Assembly (NCBI RefSeq): GCF_900091725.1
Contig: NZ_FMBW01000057.1
Coordinates: 1-64,000, forward strand
DNA from: Streptomyces sp. DvalAA-43
Lineage (GTDB): Bacteria; Actinomycetota; Actinomycetes; Streptomycetales; Streptomycetaceae
Length of the DNA stretch: 64,000 nt
Direction of reading: 5' to 3'
Position 1 is the first letter of the stretch. The number at the start of each line of letters is the position of its first letter. A program made the translations under genes and the position numbers. Of the stretch, positions 15,788 through 24,303 are shown one piece after another. The notes under the pieces are model-generated. The model worked only from the letters and a program-made list of their open reading frames with translations. It ran no database searches and was not told where the DNA came from.

Positions 15788-16863
15788 TGCTCACGGTTCT
15801 TGGCGATGAGGTCCGGGGCCACGGTCGCCGGCCGGTCCACCGTCGCGCCGAACTCCGTGAAGAGCTCCGGCAGCTTCGCGTCCTTGGCGACCGGGTTCAC
15901 GAACATGTTGAGCGGCATGTCCTCCTGGAACCTCTTGCTGATCAGGAAGTCCAGCAGCGCCTTGCCGCCCGCCTCGTTCTTCGCGCCCGTCAGCAGCCCC
16001 GCGAACTCGATCTGGCGGAAGCAGGTCCCGGTGGCCACCCCGGTCGGTGCGGTCTTCGGCTGCGGCTTCGCGTACAGGACCTCGACGGGCGGGCTGGAGG
16101 CGTACGAGACGACGAGCGGCCGGTCCGCCTTGGCCTTCTTCCCACCGGCCGAGCCGGAGAACTCCTCGTTGTACGCCTGCTCCCAGCCGTCGACGACCTT
16201 GACGCCGTTGCTCTTCAGCTTCTTCCAGTAGTCCTGGTAGCCCTTCTCGCCGTAGGCGGCGACGGTGCCGAGGAGGAAGCCGAGGCCGGGCGAGGAGGTC
16301 CCGGCGTTCTCGGTGACGAGGAGGTTCTTGTACGCGGGCTTCGCCAGATCGTCGAAGGACTGCGGCGGCGCGAGCTTCTTGTCGGCGAAGAACTTCTTGT
16401 CGTAGTTGACGCAGATGTCGCCGGTGTCGACCGGGGTGACCCGGTGCTTGTCCGCGTCGAGCCGGGTGTCCGCGGCGACCCGGTCGAGGCCCTTCGCCTG
16501 GTACGGCGCGAAGAGCCCGCTGTCGAGGGCGCGGGAGAGCAGCGTGTTGTCGACGCCGAAGAACACGTCGCCGCGCGGGGAGCCCTTGGTCAGGATCTCC
16601 TGGTTGAGCGCGACACCCGCGTCGCCGCTCTTCAGCACCTTGACGGTGTAGCCGGTCTCCTCGGTGAACTCCTTCAGCACGTCCTTGGAGGCGTTGAAGG
16701 AGTCGTGGCTGACAAGGGTCACGGTCTTGGAGCCCGAGCCCTTCGTACCGCCGGAACCAGAGGCCTGGTCGTCGGAGCTCCCGCATCCGGCGAGTGCGGT
16801 GACGCCGAGCGCGGCGGCGACGGCCGACGCCGCGAGCTGCCTGGTTCTGCGCGTGGTGGTCAT
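15751..16863 (-). CDS. thiB: Thiamine ABC transporter substrate-binding lipoprotein
   Basis: 370-residue extracellular solute-binding protein. The signal peptide MTTTRRTRQLAASAVAAALG ends in lipobox LAGC (about residue 27). Mature features follow the ThiB family: VTLVSHDSFNASKDVLKEFT, GDVFFGVDNTLLSRAL, NYDKKFF and VVSYASSPPVEV. ATG 16863 has AGGAGG eight bases upstream. It is the first gene of thiB-thiP-thiQ. The leader between about 16,950 and 17,056 is a TPP riboswitch, so expression should fall when thiamine pyrophosphate is abundant. Confidence 0.87.
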   Translation of the reverse strand: MTTTRRTRQLAASAVAAALGVTALAGCGSSDDQASGSGGTKGSGSKTVTLVSHDSFNASKDVLKEFTEETGYTVKVLKSGDAGVALNQEILTKGSPRGDVFFGVDNTLLSRALDSGLFAPYQAKGLDRVAADTRLDADKHRVTPVDTGDICVNYDKKFFADKKLAPPQSFDDLAKPAYKNLLVTENAGTSSPGLGFLLGTVAAYGEKGYQDYWKKLKSNGVKVVDGWEQAYNEEFSGSAGGKKAKADRPLVVSYASSPPVEVLYAKPQPKTAPTGVATGTCFRQIEFAGLLTGAKNEAGGKALLDFLISKRFQEDMPLNMFVNPVAKDAKLPELFTEFGATVDRPATVAPDLIAKNREQWVQSWSSLVVK

Positions 16864-16949
16864 GGTGGATTCCTCCTGGGTTTTGGCCAGGAAGAGACGC
16901 GGCCCCGCCCGCGGGAAGCGGGCAGGGCGCAACAGCATGAGTTGATGAC

Positions 16950-17056
16950 CGAACTTCCTACCCGGAATGACCCGGGCGAGGTTCAGAGGGTCTGCGGCCG
17001 ACCTGTCCTCGGTGCCGCACTCTCAGCGCTGTGGCGCTCCCCTGTCGGAATATGAA
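16950..17056 (-). promoter_or_regulatory. TPP (THI-element) riboswitch in the thiB leader
   Basis: Read on minus, the leader contains GGGGAGC (17042-17036), GCTGAGAG, then ACCCTCTGAACCTCGCCCGG, and GGGTCATTCCGGGTAGGAAG near 16,955. These are the conserved pieces of the thiamine pyrophosphate aptamer in the right order: the P1/P2 start, the CUGAGA loop, ACCC-GAACCU and the CCGG-AUNCCGG-AGGAAG 3' part. AACTTC (17056-17051) and GAAGTT close P1. A GC hairpin (GCCCGC-TTCC-GCGGGC type, about 16905-16925) lies between the aptamer and the AGGAGG and could be the expression platform. Confidence 0.93.
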
Positions 17057-17108
17057 GTTGATTTCAGGCCCAGATTACACGGGCCCCGGGGCCCGCCCGG
17101 GAGCGGCC

Positions 17109-18215
17109 TCAGCGCTCGGCGGCCGCCAGCTGCCCGCAGGCTCCGTCGATCTCCTGGCCGCGGGTGTCCCGCACGGTGACCGGCACTCCATGGGCCGCGA
17201 TCGCCTCGACGAACGCCTTCTCGTCCTCGGGGCGGGAGGCGGTCCACTTGGAACCGGGCGTGGGGTTCAGCGGGATCAGGTTGACGTGCACCCGCTTGCC
17301 CTTGAGGAGCCGGCCGAGCCGGTCGCCGCGCCATGCCTGGTCGTTGATGTCACGGATCAGCGCGTACTCGATGGAGATGCGGCGGCCGGACTTCTCCGCG
17401 TACTCCCACGCGGCGTCCAGCACCTCCGCGACCTTCCAGCGCGTGTTCACGGGAACGAGGGTGTCGCGCAGCTCGTCGTCCGGCGCGTGCAGCGAGACGG
17501 CGAGACGGCACTTGAAGCCCTCGTCCGCGAAACGGAGCATCGCGGGCACCAGGCCCACGGTGGAGACGGTGATCCCGCGCTGCGAGAGCCCCAGCCCGTC
17601 CGGCTCCGGGTCGGTCAGCCGGCGGATCGCGCCGACCACGCGGTTGTAGTTGGCGAGCGGCTCGCCCATGCCCATGAAGACGATGTTGGAGAGCCGCGCC
17701 GGGCCCCCGGGGACCTCCCCGTCGCGCAGCGCCCGCATCCCGTCCACGATCTGGTGGACGATCTCGGCGGTCGACAGATTGCGGTCGAGACCGGCCTGCC
17801 CCGTCGCACAGAACGGGCAGTTCATCCCGCATCCCGCCTGCGAGGAGATGCACATCGTCACCCGCTCCGGGTAGCGCATCAGGACGGACTCGACGAGCGT
17901 CCCGTCGTGCAGCTTCCAGAGCGTCTTGCGGGTGGTGTCGTCGTCGCAGCTGATGTGCCGGACCACGGACATCAGGTCGGGGAACATCGCCTCGGCGAGC
18001 TTGTCCCGCGATCCGGCCGGGATGTTGGTCCACTCGGCCGGGTCGTGCGCGTACCGCGCGAAGTAGTGCTGCGAGAGCTGCTGGGCGCGGAACGGCTTCT
18101 CGCCGATCGCGGCGACGGCTTCCTTGCGCTCGGCGGGCGTGAGGTCGGCGAGGTGCCGCGGCGGCTTCTTGGCTCCGCGGGGCGCGACGAAAGTGAGTTC
18201 TCCGGGCTTAGGCAT
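17109..18215 (-). CDS. rlmN: 23S rRNA (adenine2503-C2)/tRNA (adenine37-C2) methyltransferase RlmN
   Basis: 368-residue radical-SAM enzyme that methylates C2 of A2503 in 23S rRNA and A37 of some tRNAs. The radical-SAM cluster motif is SQAGCGMNCPFCATGQAG (CxxxCxxC), the SAM-binding glycine motif is IVFMGMGEPLANY, and the second catalytic cysteine is expected in the C-terminal VRDTRGQEIDGACGQL. The start is ATG at 18215, leaving a 93-base gap to the cdsA stop that contains a hairpin. It is transcribed on minus, away from the thiB riboswitch. Confidence 0.95.
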   Translation of the reverse strand: MPKPGELTFVAPRGAKKPPRHLADLTPAERKEAVAAIGEKPFRAQQLSQHYFARYAHDPAEWTNIPAGSRDKLAEAMFPDLMSVVRHISCDDDTTRKTLWKLHDGTLVESVLMRYPERVTMCISSQAGCGMNCPFCATGQAGLDRNLSTAEIVHQIVDGMRALRDGEVPGGPARLSNIVFMGMGEPLANYNRVVGAIRRLTDPEPDGLGLSQRGITVSTVGLVPAMLRFADEGFKCRLAVSLHAPDDELRDTLVPVNTRWKVAEVLDAAWEYAEKSGRRISIEYALIRDINDQAWRGDRLGRLLKGKRVHVNLIPLNPTPGSKWTASRPEDEKAFVEAIAAHGVPVTVRDTRGQEIDGACGQLAAAER

Positions 18216-18244
18216 GGTTCATCCAGTGTCGCAGACGGAACAGC

Positions 18245-18277
18245 GAGGGCCCGCCGTCCTGTGGACAGCGGGCCCTC
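18245..18277 (-). terminator. Hairpin between cdsA and rlmN
   Basis: gagggcccgc (18245-18254) and its exact complement (18268-18277) form a 10-bp GC stem with a 13-base loop, 32 bases after the cdsA stop on minus. It likely ends the rpsB-to-cdsA transcript. The loop contains a tgtggacag 9-mer that is one base from a DnaA box. Confidence 0.65.
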
Positions 18278-18308
18278 ACTCGTAAAATCCCAGGTCAGGG
18301 GTGTGGTC

Positions 18309-19394
18309 TCAGCCGGAGCCGACGAAGAGCACCAGCAGCAGCCACACCACCGGGGCGGTCGGCAGCAGCGAGTCCAGCCGGTCCATGATGCCGCCGTGCC
18401 CCGGCAGCAGCGTGCCCATGTCCTTGATCCCGAGGTCCCGCTTGATCATCGACTCGCCCAGGTCACCGAGGGTGGCGCTGGCCGCGACGGCGAGGCCGAG
18501 CAACAGCCCCTGCCACCAGGAACCGCCGTCGATCAGGAACTCCATGCACAGCGCACCGGCGACCATCGCGAAGGCGACGGCTCCGAACAGGCCCTCCCGG
18601 GTCTTTCCGGGGCTGATGCGCGGCGCGAGCTTGTGCTTCCCGAAGCGCCAGCCGACGGCGTACGCACCCGTGTCGCTGACCACGGTCAGCAGCAGGAAGG
18701 TGAGCACCCGCCACCGCCCGTCGTGGGCGGTCAGGAGCATGGCGACGAAGGTGGCGAGGAACGGTACGTAGAACGTCGCGAACACAGCGGCCGTGACATC
18801 CCTGAGGTAGCCCTCGGGCGGCTCGGTCATCCGCCAGACGAGCACCGCCAGCGCGGTCAGCGCCGTCGCCACCCAGGCGCCCTCGGCACCCCACGCGTAA
18901 CCGGCGACGACCATCGCCGCACCGCCCACCGCCAGCGGGACGAGCGGTGCCTTGATGCCCTTGCGCTCCTGCAGGCGGGAGGTCAGCTCCCACAGGCCCA
19001 CGACGACGGCGACGGCGATCACACCGACGAAGACGGCCTTCACGATGAACAGCGAGGCGATGATGACGGCGCCGAGCCCCACACCGACCCCTATGGCGGC
19101 TCGCAGATCACGGCCCGCACGTTTCTTCTGCGGGGGCGGCGGCGCGGTGGACATGGGCTCCTGCGGCTTCTCGTCACGGAACAGGGGGCCGCCGCTCAGG
19201 CGTCCGGCCCCCTGGTCCCGGTCATCACGGTCGTCAGCGTCTCTACCTGCGTCGGGATCGTCCGGCACGATGGGCATGGGCCGAGTGTGCTGGGCGTCAT
19301 GCACATCGTAAGCAGGACCCGCCGGGGCAGCCCTCATCTCGGGCGCACCCCAGCGGCCGGCTCCCTGCGGGGCGCCCCAGGAAGAGTCGTTCAT
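18309..19394 (-). CDS. cdsA: Phosphatidate cytidylyltransferase
   Basis: 361-residue membrane enzyme making CDP-diacylglycerol from CTP and phosphatidic acid, the entry to phospholipid synthesis. About eight membrane segments follow a hydrophilic N-terminal region of about 100 residues rich in Pro, Asp and Arg that is absent from E. coli CdsA. The family signature is complete near the C-terminus: SMIKRDLGIKD, then LPGHGGIMDRLDS. The ATG overlaps the frr stop by one base (TGATG), so it is translationally coupled to frr. This is the usual actinobacterial order pyrH-frr-cdsA. Confidence 0.95.
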   Translation of the reverse strand: MNDSSWGAPQGAGRWGAPEMRAAPAGPAYDVHDAQHTRPMPIVPDDPDAGRDADDRDDRDQGAGRLSGGPLFRDEKPQEPMSTAPPPPQKKRAGRDLRAAIGVGVGLGAVIIASLFIVKAVFVGVIAVAVVVGLWELTSRLQERKGIKAPLVPLAVGGAAMVVAGYAWGAEGAWVATALTALAVLVWRMTEPPEGYLRDVTAAVFATFYVPFLATFVAMLLTAHDGRWRVLTFLLLTVVSDTGAYAVGWRFGKHKLAPRISPGKTREGLFGAVAFAMVAGALCMEFLIDGGSWWQGLLLGLAVAASATLGDLGESMIKRDLGIKDMGTLLPGHGGIMDRLDSLLPTAPVVWLLLVLFVGSG

Positions 19395-19951
19395 CAGACT
19401 TCGAGCAGCTCGGCTTCCTTGTGCTTGAGCAGCTCGTCGACCTGCGCGACGTACTTCGCGGTGGTGTCGTCGAGCTCCTTCTCGGCGCGACGCACCTCGT
19501 CCTCGCCCGACTCCTTGTCCTTGACCAGCTTGTCGAGGGTCTCCTTGGCCTTGCGGCGCACGGCGCGGATGGAGATCTTGGAGTCCTCGGCCTTGCTCTT
19601 GGCGACCTTGATGTAGTCGCGGCGGCGCTCCTCGGTGAGCTCCGGGAAGGTCACCCGGATGATATTGCCGTCGTTGCTCGGGTTGACGCCGAGGTCCGAG
19701 TCGCGGATGGCCTGCTCGATGTTGCGCAGCGCGGTCTTGTCGAACGGCGTCACGACGGCCATGCGCGGCTCGGGCACCGAGAACGAGGCGAGCTGGTTGA
19801 TCGGGGTCAGCGCGCCGTAGTAGTCGGCGACGATCTTGTTGAACATCGCCGGGTGCGCACGGCCGGTACGGATCGCGGCGAAGTCTTCTTTCGCGACGAC
19901 GACGGCCTTCTCCATCTTCTCCTCGGCCTCGAGGAGGGTTTCTTCGATCAC
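19394..19951 (-). CDS. frr: Ribosome recycling factor
   Basis: 185-residue RRF, which splits post-termination ribosomes with EF-G. Typical motifs are MEKAVVVAKEDFAAIRTGRA, the conserved hinge around LASFSVPEPRMAVVTPFDK, and the long three-helix bundle VRRKAKETLDKLVKDKE. Two consecutive GTG codons (19954 and 19951) could start translation. The second is better spaced from GGAG and gives the usual IEETLLEAEEKM opening. It sits downstream of pyrH, with 175 GC-rich bases between them containing imperfect hairpins (for example GGACCTCCCG with a bulged partner near 20,090-20,118). Confidence 0.95.
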   Translation of the reverse strand: MIEETLLEAEEKMEKAVVVAKEDFAAIRTGRAHPAMFNKIVADYYGALTPINQLASFSVPEPRMAVVTPFDKTALRNIEQAIRDSDLGVNPSNDGNIIRVTFPELTEERRRDYIKVAKSKAEDSKISIRAVRRKAKETLDKLVKDKESGEDEVRRAEKELDDTTAKYVAQVDELLKHKEAELLEV

Positions 19952-20126
19952 CACGTGCTCCTGCGTGTCTTGAGCGGGCCCGGCGTGCCGGGGCCCGGCG
20001 GGTCCTGCGTCGCGTCCTCACCTGCACGGTGTCCGACCGGCAGGCCGTTGTCCATCCTTCGGGCCGGTCCGGGGTCTCCCCCGGGGCCCGGACCTCCCGT
20101 CGCACTCCGGGAGGGTCCCCCGGCAC

Positions 20127-20903
20127 TCAGTCCCGAGTGCTCCGGTCACTCACGAGCGTGCCGATCTTCTCACTCTTGACCGCGCGGGCGATATTGCCGG
20201 TGGCGGTCAGCTCGAAGACGAGGATCGGCAGGTCGTTGTCGCGGCAGAGCGTGATGGCGGTGGCGTCGGCGACCTTGAGATCGCGGGCGAGAACCTCGCT
20301 GTACTCGAGCGCGTCGAACTTCACCGCGTCGGGGTTGCTCCTCGGGTCGGAGTCGTAGACCCCGTCCACCCCGTTCTTGCCCATCAGGAGAGCCTCTGCG
20401 TCGATCTCCAGGGCGCGCTGGGCGGCAGTGGTGTCGGTGGAGAAGTAGGGCATCCCCATGCCGGCGCCGAAGATGACGACGCGGCCCTTCTCCAGGTGGC
20501 GCACGGCGCGCAGCGGGATGTACGGCTCCGCGACCTGCCCCATGGTGATGGCGGTCTGGACGCGGGAGTCGATGCCCTCCTTCTCCAGGAAGTCCTGGAG
20601 TGCCAGGCAGTTCATGACCGTGCCGAGCATGCCCATGTAGTCGGACCTGGCCCGGTCCATGCCGCGCTGCTGGAGCTCGGCGCCGCGGAAGAAGTTGCCG
20701 CCGCCGATGACGACCGCGATTTCCGCGCCGTCACGGACGACCGCCGCGATTTCCCGGGCGATGGCGTGTACGACGTCGGGGTCGACACCGAGACCCCCGC
20801 CGCCGGCGAACGCCTCTCCGGACAGCTTCAGCATGAAGCGTCCGGCCACCTTGCCGTCGTCGCGCTTGTGGTCACCTTGTGCGGCGTCCGCGCCCTTGTT
20901 CAT
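20127..20903 (-). CDS. pyrH: UMP kinase
   Basis: 258-residue amino-acid-kinase-fold enzyme phosphorylating UMP to UDP, the bacterial hexameric type. Motifs are FMLKLSGEAFAGG (phosphate-binding lysine), IGGGNFFRGAELQQRGMDR, DYMGMLGTVMNCLALQDFLE and TTDTAAxx-like DTTAAQRALEIDAEALLMGK. The ATG at 20903 has GAGGAG seven bases upstream; in-frame ATGs further up lie beyond the hairpin between tsf and pyrH. It is transcribed with rpsB and tsf upstream and frr downstream. Confidence 0.95.
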   Translation of the reverse strand: MNKGADAAQGDHKRDDGKVAGRFMLKLSGEAFAGGGGLGVDPDVVHAIAREIAAVVRDGAEIAVVIGGGNFFRGAELQQRGMDRARSDYMGMLGTVMNCLALQDFLEKEGIDSRVQTAITMGQVAEPYIPLRAVRHLEKGRVVIFGAGMGMPYFSTDTTAAQRALEIDAEALLMGKNGVDGVYDSDPRSNPDAVKFDALEYSEVLARDLKVADATAITLCRDNDLPILVFELTATGNIARAVKSEKIGTLVSDRSTRD

Positions 20904-20932
20904 GGAGATTCTCCTCGTGCACATACGAAGAA

Positions 20933-20974
20933 GGCCATTGCCGGTGGGTCTGGTGTCCCTCAGCGGCAATGGCC
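20933..20974 (-). terminator. 11-bp perfect hairpin between tsf and pyrH
   Basis: ggccattgccg (20933-20943) pairs exactly with cggcaatggcc (20964-20974) across a 20-base loop. On minus it is followed by TTCTTCG. It may terminate or attenuate the rpsB-tsf transcript, or stabilise its 3' end, 30 bases before pyrH. Confidence 0.6.
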
Positions 20975-21062
20975 TCCTCGTCAGTTCTGCGGTCGTACGG
21001 CATGAGTGCTGCCGACGACTGCACTAGACCCTATCGGGGTCCACCGTTGTTCGCGGACGGAC

Positions 21063-21899
21063 TCAGATGCCGACCTTGATGCGCGAGAAGCGCTTCAGGG
21101 TGACACCGGCCTCGTCCAGGACCTTCTGGACGGACTTCTTGTTGTCCAGCGCGTACGGCTGGCCGAGGAGGGTGGCCTCCTTGAAGAAGCCGTTGACGCG
21201 ACCCTCGACGATCTTCGGGAGCGCGGCCTCGGGCTTGCCCTCGGCGCGCGTGGTCTCCTCGGCGACGCGGCGCTCGGCCTCGACGACCTCGGCCGGGACG
21301 TCCTCGCGGGACAGGTACTTCGGGGCGAACGCGGCGATGTGCTGCGCGATGCCCTTGGCCAGCTCGGCGTCGGCCTTGTCCAGCTCGACCAGAACACCGA
21401 TCTGCGGCGGCAGGTCGGGCATGGTGCGGTGCATGTACGCGGAGACGTACGCGCCGGCGAACTGCTCGAAGCGGTCCAGGACGATCTTCTCGCCGAGGTT
21501 GGCGTTGGCCTCGTCGACGTACGCCTGAACGGTCTTGCCGGCCTCGATCTCGGAGGCGAGCAGCGCCTGGATGTCGGCCGGGGAGGTGGCGGCGACGTGC
21601 GCGGCGAGGGTGTTCGCGACGTTCTGGAACTTCTCACCCTTGGCGACGAAGTCCGTCTCGCACTTCAGCTCCAGCAGAACACCGGACGTCTGGTCCTCGG
21701 AGATGAGGGAGACGACGGCGCCGTTCTCGGCAGAACGGCCCTCGCGCTTGGCGACGCCCTTCTGGCCCTTGATACGGAGCGCCTCGACGGCCTTGTCGAC
21801 GTTGCCGTCGGCCTCGTCGAGCGCCTTCTTGCAGTCCATCATGCCGGCGCCGGTCAGCTCGCGGAGCTTCTTGACGTCAGCGGCGGTGTAGTTCGCCAT
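21063..21899 (-). CDS. tsf: Elongation factor Ts
   Basis: 278-residue guanine-nucleotide exchange factor for EF-Tu. The N-terminal UBA-like domain (MANYTAADVKKLRELTGAGMM, CKKALDEADGNVDKAVEALR) is followed by the core (KCETDFVAKGEKFQNVANTL, with the TDFVA motif that contacts EF-Tu) and two subdomains ending FSRIKVGI. The start is ATG at 21899, 99 bases from the rpsB stop. A strong hairpin sits in that gap, so EF-Ts output may be tuned relative to S2. Confidence 0.97.
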   Translation of the reverse strand: MANYTAADVKKLRELTGAGMMDCKKALDEADGNVDKAVEALRIKGQKGVAKREGRSAENGAVVSLISEDQTSGVLLELKCETDFVAKGEKFQNVANTLAAHVAATSPADIQALLASEIEAGKTVQAYVDEANANLGEKIVLDRFEQFAGAYVSAYMHRTMPDLPPQIGVLVELDKADAELAKGIAQHIAAFAPKYLSREDVPAEVVEAERRVAEETTRAEGKPEAALPKIVEGRVNGFFKEATLLGQPYALDNKKSVQKVLDEAGVTLKRFSRIKVGI

Positions 21900-21942
21900 G
21901 AGTCTGGGTTTCTCTCTCGAAGTCTGAAAGATCTACGGGTGA

Positions 21943-21980
21943 ACGGCGGGGGCGGTGCTTGTGGCACCGGCCCCCGCCGT
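21943..21980 (-). terminator. Strong hairpin between rpsB and tsf
   Basis: acggcgggggcggtgc (21943-21958) pairs with 21964-21980 over about 16 bp with one bulged base and a 5-base loop. It lies 19 bases after the rpsB stop on minus. No T run follows, so partial termination with read-through into tsf is likely. Confidence 0.6.
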
Positions 21981-21998
21981 CTTCAGCCGTGACGGGTG

Positions 21999-22916
21999 TC
22001 AGGCCTGCTCGGCGTCCGCGGCCGGGGCCTCGGCAGCCGGTGCCTCGGCAGCGGCCTCGGCGGCGGGGGCCTCAGCGGCCTCGGCGTCCGCGACCTTCTC
22101 GGTCTCGGCGGAGGTCTGCACCTCGGCGTCGGCCTTCTTGTCGCCCTCGAGCAGGTCGCGCTCCCACTCGGCGAGCGGCTCGCCGGCGGCCTTCTCGCCC
22201 GGCTTCGAGTCACCGGTGGCGGCACCGGAACGGGCGATGAGGCCCTCGGCGACGGCGTCGGCGATCACACGGGTGAGCAGGGTGACGGAGCGGATCGCGT
22301 CGTCGTTGCCCGGAATCTTGTAGTCGACCTCGTCGGGGTCGCAGTTGGTGTCGAGGATCGCGACGACCGGGATGTGGAGCTTGCGCGCCTCACCGACGGC
22401 GATGTGCTCCTTCTTGGTGTCGACGATCCAGACGGCGCTCGGCACCTTCTGCATCTCGCGGATACCACCGAGGGTCTTCTCCAGCTTGGCCTTCTCGCGG
22501 GAGAGGACCAGGAGCTCCTTCTTGGTGAGGCCGGAGGCGGCCACGTCCTCGAAGTCGATGAGCTCGAGCTCCTTCAGACGCTGAAGGCGCTTGTAGACGG
22601 TGGAGAAGTTGGTGAGCATGCCACCGAGCCAACGCTGGTTGACGTACGGCATGCCGACGCGCGTCGCCTGCTCGGCGATGGCCTCCTGGGCCTGCTTCTT
22701 CGTACCCACGAACATGATGGAGCCGCCGTGGGCGACGGTCTCCTTGACGAACTCGTAGGCGCGGTCGATGTACGACAGCGACTGGAGCAGGTCGATGATG
22801 TAGATGCCGTTGCGCTCGGTGAAGATGAAGCGCTTCATCTTCGGGTTCCAGCGACGGGTCTGGTGACCGAAGTGGACGCCGCTTTCCAGCAGCTCCCGCA
22901 TCGTGACGACGGCCAT
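21999..22916 (-). CDS. rpsB: 30S ribosomal protein S2
   Basis: 305-residue S2. The start MAVVTMRELLESGVHFGHQ at 22916 is canonical. The body contains RWNPKMKRFIFTERNGIYII and PVVAILDTNCDPDEVDYKIPGNDDAIRS. The last 50 or so residues form an Ala/Glu-rich acidic tail (for example EAAEAPAAEAAAEAPAAEAP) absent from E. coli S2 (241 residues), a feature of actinomycete versions. It is first in the rpsB-tsf-pyrH-frr-cdsA group. The 277 bases upstream, towards the divergent M23 gene, hold DnaA-box-like sites. Confidence 0.97.
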   Translation of the reverse strand: MAVVTMRELLESGVHFGHQTRRWNPKMKRFIFTERNGIYIIDLLQSLSYIDRAYEFVKETVAHGGSIMFVGTKKQAQEAIAEQATRVGMPYVNQRWLGGMLTNFSTVYKRLQRLKELELIDFEDVAASGLTKKELLVLSREKAKLEKTLGGIREMQKVPSAVWIVDTKKEHIAVGEARKLHIPVVAILDTNCDPDEVDYKIPGNDDAIRSVTLLTRVIADAVAEGLIARSGAATGDSKPGEKAAGEPLAEWERDLLEGDKKADAEVQTSAETEKVADAEAAEAPAAEAAAEAPAAEAPAADAEQA

Positions 22917-23116
22917 GGCCGTACTCCTTGAGGTGCTCGGTTGTCGCGACCGCAGGATTGCTGTCGCGCCTGACGCCCCGACGCGCCGTGCCACAAGGGA
23001 CCGAGGAGCGCGGCCACCGTCCACAGAGAGGGAGGTGGCGGGGCGTGCGAAGTCGACCCGGTGACCCGGATCGCCATAGGAAGTGTACGGGACGGCCCGG
23101 GTGCCGGGTGACGGCG

Positions 23117-23143
23117 CTGTCCACAACCGGTCGGTTGTCCACA
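23117..23143 (+). promoter_or_regulatory. Pair of DnaA-box-like 9-mers, 18 bp apart
   Basis: ctgtccaca (23117-23125) and ttgtccaca (23135-23143) are in the same orientation with starts exactly 18 bases apart. TTGTCCACA is the Streptomyces DnaA-box consensus; the first copy differs by one base. They lie between the divergent rpsB and M23-type gene, 51 bases before the latter's first ATG, so DnaA could affect either promoter. A second pair with identical spacing lies at 29072-29098. Confidence 0.45.
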
Positions 23144-23193
23144 GATCCGGTTCATGATCCCCGCGGATCGGCCGGCTGCGGGACGGTTCTGCC

Positions 23194-24303
23194 ATGCGAC
23201 GCGCAACTGATCCGACCAGCCCGCTCAGCCCGTTCGCCCCGGCCGCTCGGGGCGTCCCGACCGCTTCCCGTTTCCGGAACGGGCTCTGCGGGGCCTTGCC
23301 CCACGGGTTACCGACCCTTCGCGGACGGCGGGCGTTCATGGCGGTGCTCGTGGCGGCGGTGGCCCTGCTGGCGGTGGTGTGCGGCCCGTCGGCCGCCGCC
23401 GGAGCGGCGGCCCCGGCACCCGATCCCGTGCCCGCACCGGCGCCGACGGCGGGTGACGACCGGGCCTGGCCGCTCGCCGGGCGGCCCGCGGTCGTACGGG
23501 GATGGGAGCCCCCGGCGGGCCCCTACGCGCGGGGCCACCGCGGCGTCGACCTCGCCGCGGGGCCGGATACGGCGGTGCTCGCCGCCGCCCCGGGACAGGT
23601 CTCGTTCGCAGGACGGGTGGCGGGGCGCGGGGTGCTGGCGATCGAAGTGGCCGGCAGTGGCGATCCCCCGCTGCGGACCACGTACGAACCGGTGCGCGCG
23701 CTGGTCGCCAAGGGCGAGAAGGTGACGGCGGGACAGGTGGTGGCTGTCGTGGAGGCGGGGCCCTTCCACTGTGCGCCGGGCTGTCTGCACTGGGGGCTGC
23801 GGCGCGGTGACACCTATCTTGATCCGCTGTCACTGCTGCCGCCGTCACTGCTGCGACGGGGCCCGTCCAGGCTGCTTCCGGTGTTCGGCGTACCCGAGCC
23901 CGAACCGGGACCCGGGCATGCCACCGAGGGGACCGGGGACGGGCTCGCCGCCCCCGGCGTTCTGCTGACGGTCGCCGCGGTGCGGCGCCCGCGTCAGTCC
24001 CGTACGCCCTGCACGCCTCGGAGGATCATGGCGACGGCGGTGTCCGCGATCACGGACGGCTCCTCGGCCACGGCCAGTTCGATACGTCGCACCGCGGCGT
24101 CCACCGAACCCTGGAGCAGCATCGCCGCCAGCCTCGGCTGCGCATGGCCGAGGTCGCCGAGCGCCTCGACGATCATGGCGATCAGGCCGCCGTGCGCGGC
24201 CCTGATCTTCTCGCGCGCCCCGGCGTCCAGCTCACTCGCCGAGATGGCGACGACCGCCCGGTGGCGGCGGTCCCCGACGAGGTCGAGCTGCCTGCGGACA
24301 TAG
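23194..24303 (+). CDS. Secreted M23-family (LytM-like) peptidase-domain protein
   Basis: Reading frame of 369 residues. A hydrophobic signal segment (about residues 49-72) is followed by a LytM domain (about 90-215): GHRGVDLAAGPDTAVLAAAPG supplies the HxxxD zinc ligands and CLHWGLRRGDTYLDPL the final His. The usual HxH is CxH here, so one catalytic histidine is replaced. Starting at 23194 keeps the RGRR charges before the signal helix but includes a TTA codon at 23308; ATG 23338 is the alternative. The last 310 bases run antisense through the tetR gene and look non-native, suggesting loss of the original stop near 23,990. Confidence 0.7.
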   Translation: MRRATDPTSPLSPFAPAARGVPTASRFRNGLCGALPHGLPTLRGRRAFMAVLVAAVALLAVVCGPSAAAGAAAPAPDPVPAPAPTAGDDRAWPLAGRPAVVRGWEPPAGPYARGHRGVDLAAGPDTAVLAAAPGQVSFAGRVAGRGVLAIEVAGSGDPPLRTTYEPVRALVAKGEKVTAGQVVAVVEAGPFHCAPGCLHWGLRRGDTYLDPLSLLPPSLLRRGPSRLLPVFGVPEPEPGPGHATEGTGDGLAAPGVLLTVAAVRRPRQSRTPCTPRRIMATAVSAITDGSSATASSIRRTAASTEPWSSIAASLGCAWPRSPSASTIMAIRPPCAALIFSRAPASSSLAEMATTARWRRSPTRSSCLRT

